The notes beneath the pieces are model-generated. The model saw only the letters and a program-made list of their open reading frames with translations. It was not told the DNA's origin and made no database searches. This document shows positions 50,177 to 59,725 of a stretch of DNA of 64,000 bases, in pieces. Both the position numbers and the translations under genes were made by a program. Each line of letters opens with the position of its first letter. Position 1 is the first letter of the stretch. Origin of the DNA: an uncultured Eubacteriales bacterium (GTDB lineage Bacteria > Bacillota > Clostridia > Christensenellales > CAG-917); the NCBI GenBank assembly GCA_900545885.1, contig URAF01000006.1, forward strand, positions 55,765 to 119,764. The letters are read 5' to 3'.

Positions 50177-51508
50177 ATGAGCACGATAGCAGCCATTTCA
50201 ACGCCCGTAGGGGCAGGTGGTATCGGTATAATCCGTGTGTCCGGCGAGGACGCATTGAGGATAGCCGATGCCATTTTTGTTTGCAAGGGCAAAGGCGGGA
50301 CAGCGGAAAAACTTTCCGCAAACCCGTTGAAACTCTGTTTCGGCGATTTTGTCGCCGAGGATTTCCGCGACCGTGGATATGCCGTGTATTTCCCCGCCGA
50401 CAAAGCGTACACGGGCGAAACGACGGTTGAGTTCTATCTTCACGGGGGCGTGCGCGTAATGCGCGGCGCGCTCGACGAAATAATAAAACGCGGGGCGCAA
50501 CCCGCAGGGAAAGGCGAGTTTACAAAACGCGCGTTCCTGTCGGGCAAGATGTCGCTTGCCGACGCGGAAGGCGTAGCCGATATGATAAACGCCGAAAGTG
50601 CGGCGGGACTGCGGGCGGCATACAGGCTTATGGACGGAAGCGTAAGCCGCAGAATAAACGCGATAGCCGACGCATTGCTCGACGTAATCACGGGACTTGA
50701 AGCCGTTCTGGATTATCCCGACGAAACGGAAGACGAAGTTCTTCCCCCGCTCGAAGCCGAACTCGAAGCCGTGCTTGCCGACATCAACGGACTGCTTGCA
50801 ACGGCAAGGCAGGGCAGAATTGCAAAACACGGAATAACGGCTGTGCTGGTCGGAGCACCCAACGCGGGCAAATCTTCGCTTATGAACGCTTTGCTCGGCG
50901 AAGACCGCGCGATAGTGACGGATATAGCGGGCACGACGCGCGACACGCTGGAAGGCAGTTTCGAGTGCGACGGCGTGAGAGTCAACCTGATTGACACGGC
51001 GGGACTGCGCGAAAGCGACGACGTAGTTGAAAGCGAAGGTATAGAAAGAGCGGTCAAAGCCGCAAAAGGTGCGGACGTTGTTATGAGAGTTGTTGACACA
51101 ACGGCACCCAACCCCGACTTTTCCGCGTACGATTTCGAGGGCGTCAGACAGTTTACGGTGCGCACGAAATGCGACCTAACAAGTTACGCCTGTCCCAGAA
51201 TGTACGGGTGCTTTGCTGTCAGCGCAAAAGACAATGTCGGCATTGACGGACTGCGCCGCGCGCTTGCCGCGCTGTATGCGGAAGGCACCGTTGAAGGCGG
51301 AGAGATAATAACGTCGGAAAGACACGTTTCGGCACTTTACCGTGCAAAAAACGCAATTGAAAGCGCGATTGTGTCGGTTGGTGGTACGGTTGACTGTACG
51401 CTTATCGACCTCAGGGAAGCGTATGACGCGCTCAGTGAGATAACGGGCAGAACGGCAACCGAAGCCGTCGTCGACAACATTTTCAGCAAGTTCTGCGTGG
51501 GCAAATAA
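50177..51508 (+). CDS. mnmE: tRNA uridine-5-carboxymethylaminomethyl modification GTPase
   Basis: A 443-residue GTPase (TrmE) that works with MnmG on tRNA wobble uridines. The N-terminal IAAISTPVGAGGIGIIRVSG is the tetrahydrofolate-binding part; the G domain has GAPNAGKSSLMNALL, DIAGTTRDT and DTAGLRESD; the C-terminus ends FSKFCVGK with the catalytic Cys. The ATG at 50177 is one base after the jag stop; the longer frame from 50000 lies inside jag. Confidence 0.97.
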   Translation: MSTIAAISTPVGAGGIGIIRVSGEDALRIADAIFVCKGKGGTAEKLSANPLKLCFGDFVAEDFRDRGYAVYFPADKAYTGETTVEFYLHGGVRVMRGALDEIIKRGAQPAGKGEFTKRAFLSGKMSLADAEGVADMINAESAAGLRAAYRLMDGSVSRRINAIADALLDVITGLEAVLDYPDETEDEVLPPLEAELEAVLADINGLLATARQGRIAKHGITAVLVGAPNAGKSSLMNALLGEDRAIVTDIAGTTRDTLEGSFECDGVRVNLIDTAGLRESDDVVESEGIERAVKAAKGADVVMRVVDTTAPNPDFSAYDFEGVRQFTVRTKCDLTSYACPRMYGCFAVSAKDNVGIDGLRRALAALYAEGTVEGGEIITSERHVSALYRAKNAIESAIVSVGGTVDCTLIDLREAYDALSEITGRTATEAVVDNIFSKFCVGK

Positions 51509-51593
51509 AGCAGAAATTCTGCGGCAAAGCAGCAGCCGAGCGGACAGTATAGAGCGTGCGGAAACCGCACGGGAAATAGGTTTTCGGTAAATT

Positions 51594-53432
51594 ATGGAAA
51601 AATTCGATATCGTAGTCGTAGGCGGCGGACACGCAGGTGTCGAAGCCGCGCTTGCATCGGCAAGGACGGGACACAGCACTCTTATGCTGTGCCTCGATTT
51701 CGGCACGGTTTCGATGATGGCGTGCAACCCTGCGATAGGCGGCACGGCAAAAGGTCATCTTGTGCGCGAAATAGACGCGCTCGGCGGCGAAATGGGACTT
51801 GTCGCCGACAGGTCGCTCGTTCAAATCAAAATGCTGAATACGGCAAAAGGACCCGCGGTGTTTTCGCTGCGCGGACAGCAGGACAAGAAGCTTTATCAGG
51901 TCGAAATGATGAAAGTTTTACGTTCCACGCCCAATCTCACCGTGCGCGAAGGCGAAGGCGTAGCCGTGCTCACGAAAGACGGGACGGCTTGCGGGGTGCG
52001 GCTTGCGGACGGCGAAGAAATCGCCGCGCGTGCAGTTGTGCTGGCAACGGGCGTATATCTCAACGGCAAAGTCATAATCGGGGAGTACTCCAAAAGTTCG
52101 GGACCGTCGGGCTATGCTCCCGCAACGGGACTTACGCAAAGCCTGATTGACCTCGGTTTGCCCGTCAGACGTTTCAAGACGGGAACTCCTGCGCGAATTT
52201 ACCGCGACTCTATCGATTTTGACGAAATGGAGATACAGCGCGGCGAAAACACGGACAGATTTTCCTTTATGTCGCCGCATTCGGTTTTTGAAGAAGAACC
52301 GTGTTATCTAACGTATACCAATTCCCGTACGCACCAAATCATACTCGACAACATTCACCGCAGTCCGCTTTACAACGGAAGCATTAGCGGTATAGGTCCC
52401 AGATACTGTCCTTCCATCGAGGACAAAATCATGCGTTTCTGCGACAAGGAAAGGCACCAGATTTTCGTCGAACCCGAAGGATTGCACAGCGACGAAATGT
52501 ATATTCAGGGCATGAGCAGTTCGCTCCCGCACGACGTGCAGGAAAAAATGTACAGAACGCTCCCCGGACTTACGCATTGCAGATTTGCAAAGTACGCTTA
52601 CGCCATAGAATACGACTGCATCGACCCGCTGTCGCTTTATCCCACGCTTGAAAGCAAGGTCGTGAAAAACCTGTATCTTGCAGGACAGCTCAACGGAAGC
52701 AGCGGCTATGAAGAAGCGGCGGCGCAGGGGCTTATGGCGGGATTGAACGCAAGCCTGCGTCTTGACGGCAGAGAACCTTTCGTTCTCGGCAGGGACGAGG
52801 CGTACATAGGCGTTTTGATTGACGACCTCGTGACCAAAGGTACCAACGAACCGTACAGAATGATGACGGCGAGAGCGGAGCACCGCATAAAACTCCGACA
52901 GGACAATGCGGATATGCGCCTTACGGCAAAAGGCTACGCGCTCGGGCTTGCCACGGAAGAGCGCATGCGTCGTACGGAAAAGAAAAAGGCGGAAATCGAG
53001 CGAGTGCTTGGTGCCGCCGATACTGTGCTGCCTCGTGACAAGGCTGCGGAACTGCTCGAAAGAATAGGCGAACCAATGCCGCAGAAACCGCCGACGTTCG
53101 GCGATATGGCACGTCGTCCCGCGGTAAGCGGCGAAGACCTCAAAGAATTCTTGCCTTTCGAGTGTTCGGACGAGGCGTTGTCCGCCGCGGTTGTGGAACT
53201 GAAATACGAGGGTTACCTCAAAAAACAGGAAAGCGCAATCAACGAACAAAAACGACTTGAATCCCGCGAACTTCCCGCGAATATAGACTATTTCTCGATA
53301 AAAGCCCTGCGCCTCGAAGCGCGGCAGAAACTCGACAAAGTGCGTCCCCTCAATCTGGGGCAGGCGTCGCGTATATCGGGTGTTTCGCCCGCCGACATTG
53401 CCGTGCTTATCGTCTGGCTCAACAAAAAATAA
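51594..53432 (+). CDS. mnmG: tRNA uridine-5-carboxymethylaminomethyl modification enzyme
   Basis: A 612-residue FAD enzyme (GidA). The FAD loop is VVVGGGHAGVEAALASAR; family motifs include ACNPAIGGTAKGHLVREIDALGG in pieces, FKTGTPARI, and LFLAGQLNGSSGYEEAAAQG-like text at about residue 360. The C-terminal tRNA- and MnmE-binding helices end in SGVSPADIAVLIVWL. It comes 85 bp after mnmE with only a weak ribosome site. rsmG, which usually follows, is absent here. Confidence 0.97.
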   Translation: MEKFDIVVVGGGHAGVEAALASARTGHSTLMLCLDFGTVSMMACNPAIGGTAKGHLVREIDALGGEMGLVADRSLVQIKMLNTAKGPAVFSLRGQQDKKLYQVEMMKVLRSTPNLTVREGEGVAVLTKDGTACGVRLADGEEIAARAVVLATGVYLNGKVIIGEYSKSSGPSGYAPATGLTQSLIDLGLPVRRFKTGTPARIYRDSIDFDEMEIQRGENTDRFSFMSPHSVFEEEPCYLTYTNSRTHQIILDNIHRSPLYNGSISGIGPRYCPSIEDKIMRFCDKERHQIFVEPEGLHSDEMYIQGMSSSLPHDVQEKMYRTLPGLTHCRFAKYAYAIEYDCIDPLSLYPTLESKVVKNLYLAGQLNGSSGYEEAAAQGLMAGLNASLRLDGREPFVLGRDEAYIGVLIDDLVTKGTNEPYRMMTARAEHRIKLRQDNADMRLTAKGYALGLATEERMRRTEKKKAEIERVLGAADTVLPRDKAAELLERIGEPMPQKPPTFGDMARRPAVSGEDLKEFLPFECSDEALSAAVVELKYEGYLKKQESAINEQKRLESRELPANIDYFSIKALRLEARQKLDKVRPLNLGQASRISGVSPADIAVLIVWLNKK

Positions 53433-53499
53433 TTTTAACGATTTTCGCCGAAAGCAAAGCTGTTAAATCACAATATAACCCGATTGAGAAAAATCGTAT

Positions 53500-53593
53500 A
53501 TGCAAAGAGCGCAGAGTCGAAACTCTGCGCTCCTTGCTATGATAAGGGGGAAAATTATGAGCTGGTTCAGAATCAAGTGTTGTTCTTGATTAC
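53500..53593 (-). ncRNA. candidate small regulatory RNA of about 94 nt
   Basis: A perfect minus-strand promoter predicts a transcript beginning with G at 53593. It would start with a 7-bp hairpin (AATCAAG/CTTGATT, 53571-53591), then an unpaired C/U-rich stretch containing CCCCCTTATC (53541-53550), and end with an 11-bp hairpin with a TTCG loop (GAGCGCAGAGT/ACTCTGCGCTC, 53507-53532) followed by TTT. This is the build of many Firmicute trans-acting RNAs whose C-rich seed pairs with Shine-Dalgarno sequences. The U tract is short, so the 3' end is uncertain. Confidence 0.5.
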
Positions 53594-53599
53594 GTTTGC

Positions 53600-53628
53600 A
53601 TAATAGCACTTGTATTATATGCTGTCAA
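53600..53628 (-). promoter_or_regulatory. sigma-A promoter of the candidate small RNA
   Basis: Minus strand TTGACA (53623-53628), 17-bp spacer, TATTAT (53600-53605). No protein gene starts downstream of it on that strand. Confidence 0.65.
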
Positions 53629-53757
53629 GCGGTTTTTGTAAAAAAATAAAAAATTTTTTCAAATGCCGCAAAAAAACGCCACAAAAGCGACAATCAAAAC
53701 CAAAAATAAATTGCAGTTTTGTAAGTTTTGTTGCAAACGTTGCCTGTGGCTGACACG

Positions 53758-53783
53758 AAAAAGCTACTAAACAGTGGCTTTTT
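53758..53783. terminator. terminator-like hairpin between mnmG and trxB
   Basis: AAAAAGCTACT and AGTGGCTTTTT pair with one G-T around AAAC, with A and T tracts on the two sides. Confidence 0.6.
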
Positions 53784-54121
53784 GCTCAACAGGTGTCAAA
53801 AAACCGTTGTTCGGATTTGTAAACAAATAATTTTCAAAAAATTTTTTCACCGCGGCAGAAACTTAAAAATCGCTTAAAATAACGGCAAAACGGAGTTTGC
53901 GAGGAAAAAGTCCGACAAATTTCGGGTAGTTGGCTGAAAAAAGCGGGTTCGGCAAGTGACGGAAACAGATAAACAGGGCAGATTATGCGAAAAGCGAGAA
54001 CGGATTTTGCGGTTTGCAATAACGCGTGCCGTAAAATCCGTTCGGTTAGAATGCTGTTTTTGTCAAAAGTTATTGTTTGTCCGTGCGTTTCGGTTTGACA
54101 AGACGGAATGGCTTTTGTTTT

Positions 54122-55021
54122 TCAGGCAAGATAGGCGATTGCGCTTTCGGCGGCTATCGCTCCGTCCGCCGTTGCCGTCACAACCTGGCGCAAAGTTTTT
54201 TTGCGAATGTCGCCTGCTGCAAAAACGCCTTGCAGGTTGGTGCGCATTGCGTCGTCTGTGATTACGTATCCGTTTTGGTCGAGTTCGACGCCCGTAAGTC
54301 CTTCCGACGCGGGTTTTTGTCCGACCGCGACGAAAAGTCCGTTGCAGTCCACGCGTTCGGTTTCGCCTGTTTTTACGTTTTTGACGAGTACGGCTTGAAG
54401 TTTATTGTCGCCGACGAGTTCGGTGACCACGGTGTCCCAAAGAATTTTCACGTCCGACGACTTGATTTTGTCGGAGAGTACGGCGCTTGCGCGCAGAGCG
54501 TCGCGGCGGTGAATGAGATACACTTCCGACGCGAAATTTTTGAGATAAAGCGCGTCTTCGACCGCCGTGTTTCCGCCGCCCACAACGGCAACGGGTTTGC
54601 CTTTGAAAAACGCGCCGTCGCAGGTCGCGCAATAGGATACGCCGCCGCCGATAAACGCATTTTCGCGTTCGACTCCGAGAGTGCGGGGCAGTGCGCCCGT
54701 CGCGATTATTACCGTTTTGCCTTCCAGCGTTCCCGAATATGCGGTTTTCACCGTTTTGACGTCGCTTTGCAGGTCGAGTTCCGAGGGTATGTCGTAGACG
54801 AATTCCACGCCGAGGTTTTCGCATTGGGATTGCATAAGCGAAGTGAGTTCGAAACCGCTTATATTTTTGAAACCGGGATAGTTTTCTATTTCCGCGGTGA
54901 GCGCCGCTTGTCCGCCTACGGCTTTGCTTTCGACGATAACCGTTTTCAGCCCGCCGCGCGCCGCGTATATTCCCGCCGTAAGTCCCGCGGGACCCGCTCC
55001 CAGAATTATGACGTCGTACAT
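54122..55021 (-). CDS. trxB: thioredoxin-disulfide reductase
   Basis: A 299-residue flavoenzyme passing electrons from NADPH to thioredoxin. It starts with VIILGAGPAGLTAGIYAAR (FAD), carries the redox-active CATC in VSYCATCDGAFF, and the NADPH motif VAVVGGGNTAVEDALYL with HRRDALRA downstream, which fits NADPH. The C-terminal FAD motif is GVFAAGDIRKKTLRQVVTA. Length is a little short of the usual 305-315. GAGGT ribosome site. Confidence 0.95.
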   Translation of the reverse strand: MYDVIILGAGPAGLTAGIYAARGGLKTVIVESKAVGGQAALTAEIENYPGFKNISGFELTSLMQSQCENLGVEFVYDIPSELDLQSDVKTVKTAYSGTLEGKTVIIATGALPRTLGVERENAFIGGGVSYCATCDGAFFKGKPVAVVGGGNTAVEDALYLKNFASEVYLIHRRDALRASAVLSDKIKSSDVKILWDTVVTELVGDNKLQAVLVKNVKTGETERVDCNGLFVAVGQKPASEGLTGVELDQNGYVITDDAMRTNLQGVFAAGDIRKKTLRQVVTATADGAIAAESAIAYLA

Positions 55022-55048
55022 AATTTACCTCGTTTCGGAATTTTTTTC

Positions 55049-55077
55049 AGTATATCCATATGCTGCGATTTCGTCAA
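55049..55077 (-). promoter_or_regulatory. sigma-A promoter for trxB
   Basis: Minus strand TTGACG (55072-55077), 17-bp spacer, TATACT (55049-55054). Confidence 0.65.
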
Positions 55078-55103
55078 CTTTTTTATGCGTGGACAAAAAA
55101 TCC

Positions 55104-55132
55104 TTTACAAACTGATAAAGTAAATTTATAAT
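55104..55132 (+). promoter_or_regulatory. sigma-A promoter for asnS-asnA-aspS
   Basis: TTTACA (55104-55109), 17-bp spacer, TATAAT (55127-55132). The 70-nt leader shows no T-box features. Confidence 0.65.
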
Positions 55133-55209
55133 ACTAATTCATAAAGGTTAATTATTTGGCGCGTACGGGCGCGCTAAAGCCCGTTTGTGCCGAGTACAGG
55201 AAGGATTGA

Positions 55210-56604
55210 ATGCAATACACCGATATTTCCCAGATTTTGCAAAACGGTGAAAAATTCGTAAACACCGAAGTCAAGGTGGCGGGCTGGGTGCGCACTGCGC
55301 GCGACAGCAAAACCATGGCGTTTCTCGCTCTCAACGACGGCACTTCTCTCAAACATTTGCAGATTGTCGTGAACAAAGCCGAATTCGACGCGGCGGCTCT
55401 TTCTCCCTGCCTCAAAAACGGGGTTTCGGTCGAGGTTGAAGGCGTGGTCGTTCCCGCAGTCGTCAATCAGGGCGAATACGAAATCAACGCAACTTCGCTC
55501 GCGCTGCTCGGCGATTGCCCGCAGGATTATCCTCTCCAAAAGAAATATCACAGTCTGGAATTCCTGCGCACCGTTCCTCATCTGCGCGTCCGTACAAACA
55601 CGTTCAACGCAATGCTGAGAGTAAGAAGCAAGATAAGTTTTGCTCTTCACCGTTATTTCCAGCAAAACGGATACGTGTACATTCACACTCCGATAATCAC
55701 GGGCAGCGACTGCGAAGGCGCAGGCGAAATTTTCCGCGTGACGACCAACACTTACGCCGACGCGAAAACCGCGAAGGACGAAGCGGAGTACATCGCAAAC
55801 GACTTTTTCAGACGCAAAGCGGGACTTACCGTTTCGGGACAGCTCGAAGGCGAAGTCGCGGCAATGGCAATGGGCAAGATTTACACGTTCGGTCCCACGT
55901 TCCGTGCGGAGAACAGCAACACGCCCCGTCACGCCGCGGAGTTCTGGCAGATTGAACCCGAAGTTGCGTTTGCAAAACTTCCCGACATCATCAAAATCGC
56001 GGAAGGCATGATAAAGTTCGTCATCAAAGCCGTGCTCGACGAGTGCCCGGACGAAATCGATTTCTTCGAAAAGGCGTTTGAAAAAGGTCTTCGCGAAAAG
56101 CTCGAAAAGGTTGTGTCCAGCGACTTTGCCGTGGTGGATTACACCGACGCAATCGAAATGCTGAAAAAAGCCGACGTACAGTTTGCGTATCCCGTTGAAT
56201 GGGGGCTCGATTTGCAGACCGAACACGAACGTTACATCACCGAAAAGATTTTCAACAAACCCGTGTTCGTCATCAACTATCCCAAGAAAATCAAGAGTTT
56301 CTATATGAAACAGAACGACGACGGCAAGACCGTCGCGGCAACAGACCTGCTTGTGCCCGGTGTCGGCGAAATTATCGGTTGCAGCGAGAGAGAAGCCGAT
56401 TACGACAAACTCAAATCCGCTATGGTCGAAAGAGGCATGAACCTCGACGATTACACGGGGTATATGGAACTCCGCAAGTACGGCACCGTGCCTCACAGCG
56501 GTTTCGGTCTCGGACTGGAAAGAATTATGATGTACGTGACGGGCATCGGCAACATTCGCGACGTACAGCTTTACAGCCGCACGACGGGCGACCTCATGGC
56601 TTAA
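55210..56604 (+). CDS. asnS: asparaginyl-tRNA synthetase
   Basis: A 464-residue class IIb synthetase. The N-terminal OB fold (VKVAGWVRTARDSKTMAFLALNDG in pieces) binds the anticodon; motif 2 appears around FRAENSNTPRHAAEFWQIEPE, and motif 3 as GFGLGLERIMMYVTGIGNIRD. The last differs from AspRS as expected. The ATG follows AGGAAGG. It is first in an operon with asnA and aspS. Confidence 0.96.
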   Translation: MQYTDISQILQNGEKFVNTEVKVAGWVRTARDSKTMAFLALNDGTSLKHLQIVVNKAEFDAAALSPCLKNGVSVEVEGVVVPAVVNQGEYEINATSLALLGDCPQDYPLQKKYHSLEFLRTVPHLRVRTNTFNAMLRVRSKISFALHRYFQQNGYVYIHTPIITGSDCEGAGEIFRVTTNTYADAKTAKDEAEYIANDFFRRKAGLTVSGQLEGEVAAMAMGKIYTFGPTFRAENSNTPRHAAEFWQIEPEVAFAKLPDIIKIAEGMIKFVIKAVLDECPDEIDFFEKAFEKGLREKLEKVVSSDFAVVDYTDAIEMLKKADVQFAYPVEWGLDLQTEHERYITEKIFNKPVFVINYPKKIKSFYMKQNDDGKTVAATDLLVPGVGEIIGCSEREADYDKLKSAMVERGMNLDDYTGYMELRKYGTVPHSGFGLGLERIMMYVTGIGNIRDVQLYSRTTGDLMA

Positions 56605-56627
56605 AACTTACCGAAAAAGGAGAGAAT

Positions 56628-57638
56628 ATGTACAACCTTATCCTTCCCAAAAATTACAATCCCAGAATGAGCGTACGCGAAACCGAAAAGGCAATCAAGT
56701 TCGTCAAAGACGCTTTCCAGCGCAACTTTGTCAGGAACTTCGGTTTCGAACGCGTTTCCGCGCCTCTGTTCGTGGTGAGCAAATCGGGTGTTAACGACGA
56801 CCTCAACGGAGTGGAAAGAGCGGTGCGTTTCGACATTCTGGAACAGGACGGCAGGGAGGCGGAAATCGTTCATTCGCTTGCCAAGTGGAAGAGAATGGCT
56901 CTCAAAAAATACGGCTTCCGCGAAGGCGAAGGACTGTATACGGATATGAACGCAATACGTCGCGACGACAAATGCGACAATACGCACTCCATATACGTCG
57001 ACCAGTGGGACTGGGAAATGGTAATCGGAAAAGAACAGCGCACCCCCGAATTTCTGAAAATGGTGGTTTCGCGCATAGTCGGCGCAATCGTCGATACTCT
57101 CGAAGAAACGAAGAAAGCATTTCCCGTCATCGACCTTAAACTCAAACGCGAAGTCACTTTTATCACCACGCAGGAACTTCTCGACCGTTACCCCGACCTT
57201 GACGGACACGGCAGAGAAACGGCGGCGGCGAAAGAGTACGGCACGGTGTTCCTTATGAACATCGGCGGCGCACTTACCAACGGCAAACCCCACGACGGCA
57301 GAGCCCCCGACTACGACGACTGGACTTTGAACGGCGACATACTTTTCTACGACGAAATCTTGGGCGAAAGCCTCGAAATCTCGTCGATGGGTATTCGCGT
57401 CGACGCGGCAAGCCTTGTCCGTCAGCTGGAAATCGCGGGAGCAAACGAACGCTTGTCGCACGAATATCACAAACAGATTATGGCGGGCGAACTTCCGCTC
57501 ACCATCGGCGGCGGCATAGGACAATCCAGACTTTGTATGCTGCTTCTGCAAAAGGCGCACGTCGGCGAAGTGCAGGTCAGCCTGTGGCCGGACGAAATGC
57601 GCGAACGCTGCGATGCGGCGCAAATAAGACTTCTTTAA
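56628..57638 (+). CDS. asnA: aspartate-ammonia ligase (asparagine synthetase A)
   Basis: A 336-residue enzyme making asparagine from aspartate, ammonia and ATP. It resembles a class II synthetase core: LSVRETEKAIKFVKD-like start (here MSVRETEKAIKFVKDAF), FDILEQDGREAEIVHSLAKW in pieces, and the C-terminal LPLTIGGGIGQSRLCMLLL (motif 3-like). GGAGAG sits six bases before the ATG at 56628. Its place between asnS and aspS links asparagine supply with its charging. Confidence 0.96.
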   Translation: MYNLILPKNYNPRMSVRETEKAIKFVKDAFQRNFVRNFGFERVSAPLFVVSKSGVNDDLNGVERAVRFDILEQDGREAEIVHSLAKWKRMALKKYGFREGEGLYTDMNAIRRDDKCDNTHSIYVDQWDWEMVIGKEQRTPEFLKMVVSRIVGAIVDTLEETKKAFPVIDLKLKREVTFITTQELLDRYPDLDGHGRETAAAKEYGTVFLMNIGGALTNGKPHDGRAPDYDDWTLNGDILFYDEILGESLEISSMGIRVDAASLVRQLEIAGANERLSHEYHKQIMAGELPLTIGGGIGQSRLCMLLLQKAHVGEVQVSLWPDEMRERCDAAQIRLL

Positions 57639-57684
57639 TACAAAACAGAACGATAAACCGCTTATTGCGGACAAAAGAGGTAAT

Positions 57685-59439
57685 ATGGAACTCAGAACTC
57701 ACAATTGCGGAGAACTCAGAGAAAGCAACGTCGGACAGAAAGTCAAACTGTCGGGCTGGCTTGCAAGTACGCGCGACCTGGGCGCGGTAATCTTTTTCGT
57801 ACTGCGCGACTTTTACGGATATACGCAGGCGGTGGCAAGCACGGAAGAACAGAAAGCGCTTGTCCGCTCCATTCCCAGAGAGTCCACCGTGTCCGTAGAA
57901 GGTACGGTCATTCTAAGAAGTTCACCCAATCCCGATATGCCTACGGGTATGATTGAAATTCAGCCCGAAAAAATCGAAGTTCTCGGCAGATGCTACGAGC
58001 AGCTTCCCTTTGAAATCGCAACGTCCACGCAGTCCAGAGAAGACACTCGTCTGCGTTACCGTTTCCTCGACCTGCGCAATCCCGACGTCAAGTCCAAAAT
58101 CGTGTTCCGCGCAAAGGTCGTGAGCTGGCTCAGAAGAAAGATGACGGATATGGGCTTCCTCGAAATCACGACGCCCATACTTACAAGTTCTTCCCCCGAA
58201 GGCGCGCGCGACTTCATCGTGCCGTCCAGACTGCACCCCGGCAAATTCTATGCATTGCCGCAAGCTCCGCAACAGTACAAACAGTTGCTCATGGCTTCGG
58301 GTTTCGACAGATATTTCCAGATTGCACCCTGTTTCCGTGACGAAGACGCAAGAGCGGACAGAAGCCCCGGTGAATTCTATCAGCTTGACACCGAGATGTG
58401 TTTTGCGACGCAGGAAGACGTTTTCGCGGTTATGGAAGAAGTGCTCACGGGCGTGTTCTCGGAGTTCAGCGACTGGAAAGTCGACAAAGGACCTTACCGC
58501 AGAATCAAGTATTCGGACGCGATGCGCGATTACGGCACGGACAAACCCGACCTCCGCAACCCGCTCATAATAAAAGACGTAACCGACATTCTGACGGGCA
58601 AAGCGCCGTTCTTCGAAGAAGGCAAGAAAATCAAAGCGATTGCCGTTGACGGGTTTAATCAGACGCGCAAGTTCATCGACGCGCTTGCCGAGAAATGCAA
58701 ACTCAACGGCGCAAGCAATATGTACTGGTTCAAACTCGACGAGAAAGGCGAACTCGCGGGCGGCATTTCTAAATTTGCCGCGGACTGCAAAGACGCACTC
58801 GTCGAAAGACTGTCCCTCAAAGCGGGTACGTTTGTCGGCATAATCGCCGAAAGCAAGGACGCCGAAAAACAGGCGGGCTATCTCCGCACGGAACTCGGCG
58901 TAGGGCTTGACCTGCTCGAAAAGAACGCGTACCGTTTCTGCTGGATAGTCGACTTCCCGATGTACGAATACGACGACGAAGGCAACCTCACTTTCTGCCA
59001 CAATCCGTTCAGTATGCCGCAGGGCGGTCTTGACGCGCTCAACAACATGAACCCGCTCGACATTCTCGCGTATCAGTATGACAGCGTAGTCAACGGCGTC
59101 GAACTTAGCTCGGGCGCGGTCAGAAACCATGAACCCGCAATTATGGAACGCGCGTTCGAAATAGTGGGTTACGGCAAAGACGTCATCGAACAGAAGTTTT
59201 CCGCGCTGTACAACGCGTTCAAGTTCGGTGCGCCTCCTCACGCAGGCATTGCCCCCGGCGTGGACAGAATAGTTATGCTGCTTGCCCAAGAACCCAATAT
59301 CCGCGAAGTCATCGTTTTCCCGATGGACAGAAACGCACGCGATATACTTATGGGCGCGCCTTCCGAAGTCACCGAAAAGCAGTTGCGTGACGTTCACATC
59401 AAACTCGACCTTCCCAAGGAAGAGGAAAAGAGCGAATAG
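57685..59439 (+). CDS. aspS: aspartyl-tRNA synthetase
   Basis: A 584-residue bacterial-type synthetase. The N-terminal OB fold begins ELRTHNCGELRESNVGQ; motif 2 is in FRDEDARADRSPGEFYQLD; the bacterial GAD insert lies about residues 290-410; motif 3 is GIAPGVDRIVMLLAQEPNIRE. A His or Asn in the anticodon domain decides if it is discriminating; I cannot settle that, but the presence of asnS makes a discriminating type likely. GAGGT ribosome site. Confidence 0.96.
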   Translation: MELRTHNCGELRESNVGQKVKLSGWLASTRDLGAVIFFVLRDFYGYTQAVASTEEQKALVRSIPRESTVSVEGTVILRSSPNPDMPTGMIEIQPEKIEVLGRCYEQLPFEIATSTQSREDTRLRYRFLDLRNPDVKSKIVFRAKVVSWLRRKMTDMGFLEITTPILTSSSPEGARDFIVPSRLHPGKFYALPQAPQQYKQLLMASGFDRYFQIAPCFRDEDARADRSPGEFYQLDTEMCFATQEDVFAVMEEVLTGVFSEFSDWKVDKGPYRRIKYSDAMRDYGTDKPDLRNPLIIKDVTDILTGKAPFFEEGKKIKAIAVDGFNQTRKFIDALAEKCKLNGASNMYWFKLDEKGELAGGISKFAADCKDALVERLSLKAGTFVGIIAESKDAEKQAGYLRTELGVGLDLLEKNAYRFCWIVDFPMYEYDDEGNLTFCHNPFSMPQGGLDALNNMNPLDILAYQYDSVVNGVELSSGAVRNHEPAIMERAFEIVGYGKDVIEQKFSALYNAFKFGAPPHAGIAPGVDRIVMLLAQEPNIREVIVFPMDRNARDILMGAPSEVTEKQLRDVHIKLDLPKEEEKSE

Positions 59440-59621
59440 GAACAGCACCCGACAATCCGTTTTGCTTTGACGCGCGGGGCGCGGAAAGGCGGACGGAAAA
59501 GAGCGGTTGCAAGGATTGACGGACAGCCGAAAGCTGCGGCAAAGTCGTTTGCCGATTGCAGATTAAGCGGCACGCAAAGACGCCACGCAACATTAACGTG
59601 TGCGCGTATGGGCGTGCGAGG

Positions 59622-59650
59622 TTGTCAAATCCGACAAAATGCATTATAAT
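59622..59650 (+). promoter_or_regulatory. sigma-A promoter for the lipoprotein gene
   Basis: TTGTCA (59622-59627), 17-bp spacer, TATAAT (59645-59650). The 285 bp between aspS and the lipoprotein otherwise hold no gene. Confidence 0.65.
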
Positions 59651-59725
59651 TGCGGTGCGCAAAGCGTCTTATAGGCGCGGAGCGTTCACCGAGCTATCAA
59701 GGTCCCGAAAGGACAGGAGAAATTT

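Larger units (their letters stand above)
53433..54121. other. intergenic region between mnmG and trxB
   Basis: About 690 bp with no supported protein gene except a doubtful 10-codon frame at 53557-53589. It holds the candidate small RNA below and a terminator-like hairpin at 53758. The part from 53790 to 54121 is A/T-rich with no structure that I can name. Confidence 0.5.

Noticed and set aside
53557..53589. A 10-codon plus-strand frame (MSWFRIKCCS) with an AAGGGGG ribosome-site-like sequence
   Set aside because: No plus-strand promoter is visible, while the same DNA is explained by a minus-strand promoter and two hairpins; kept only as a doubtful alternative.
55133..55209. Possible T-box riboswitch before asnS
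   Set aside because: The leader is short and lacks the T-box consensus and specifier stem.
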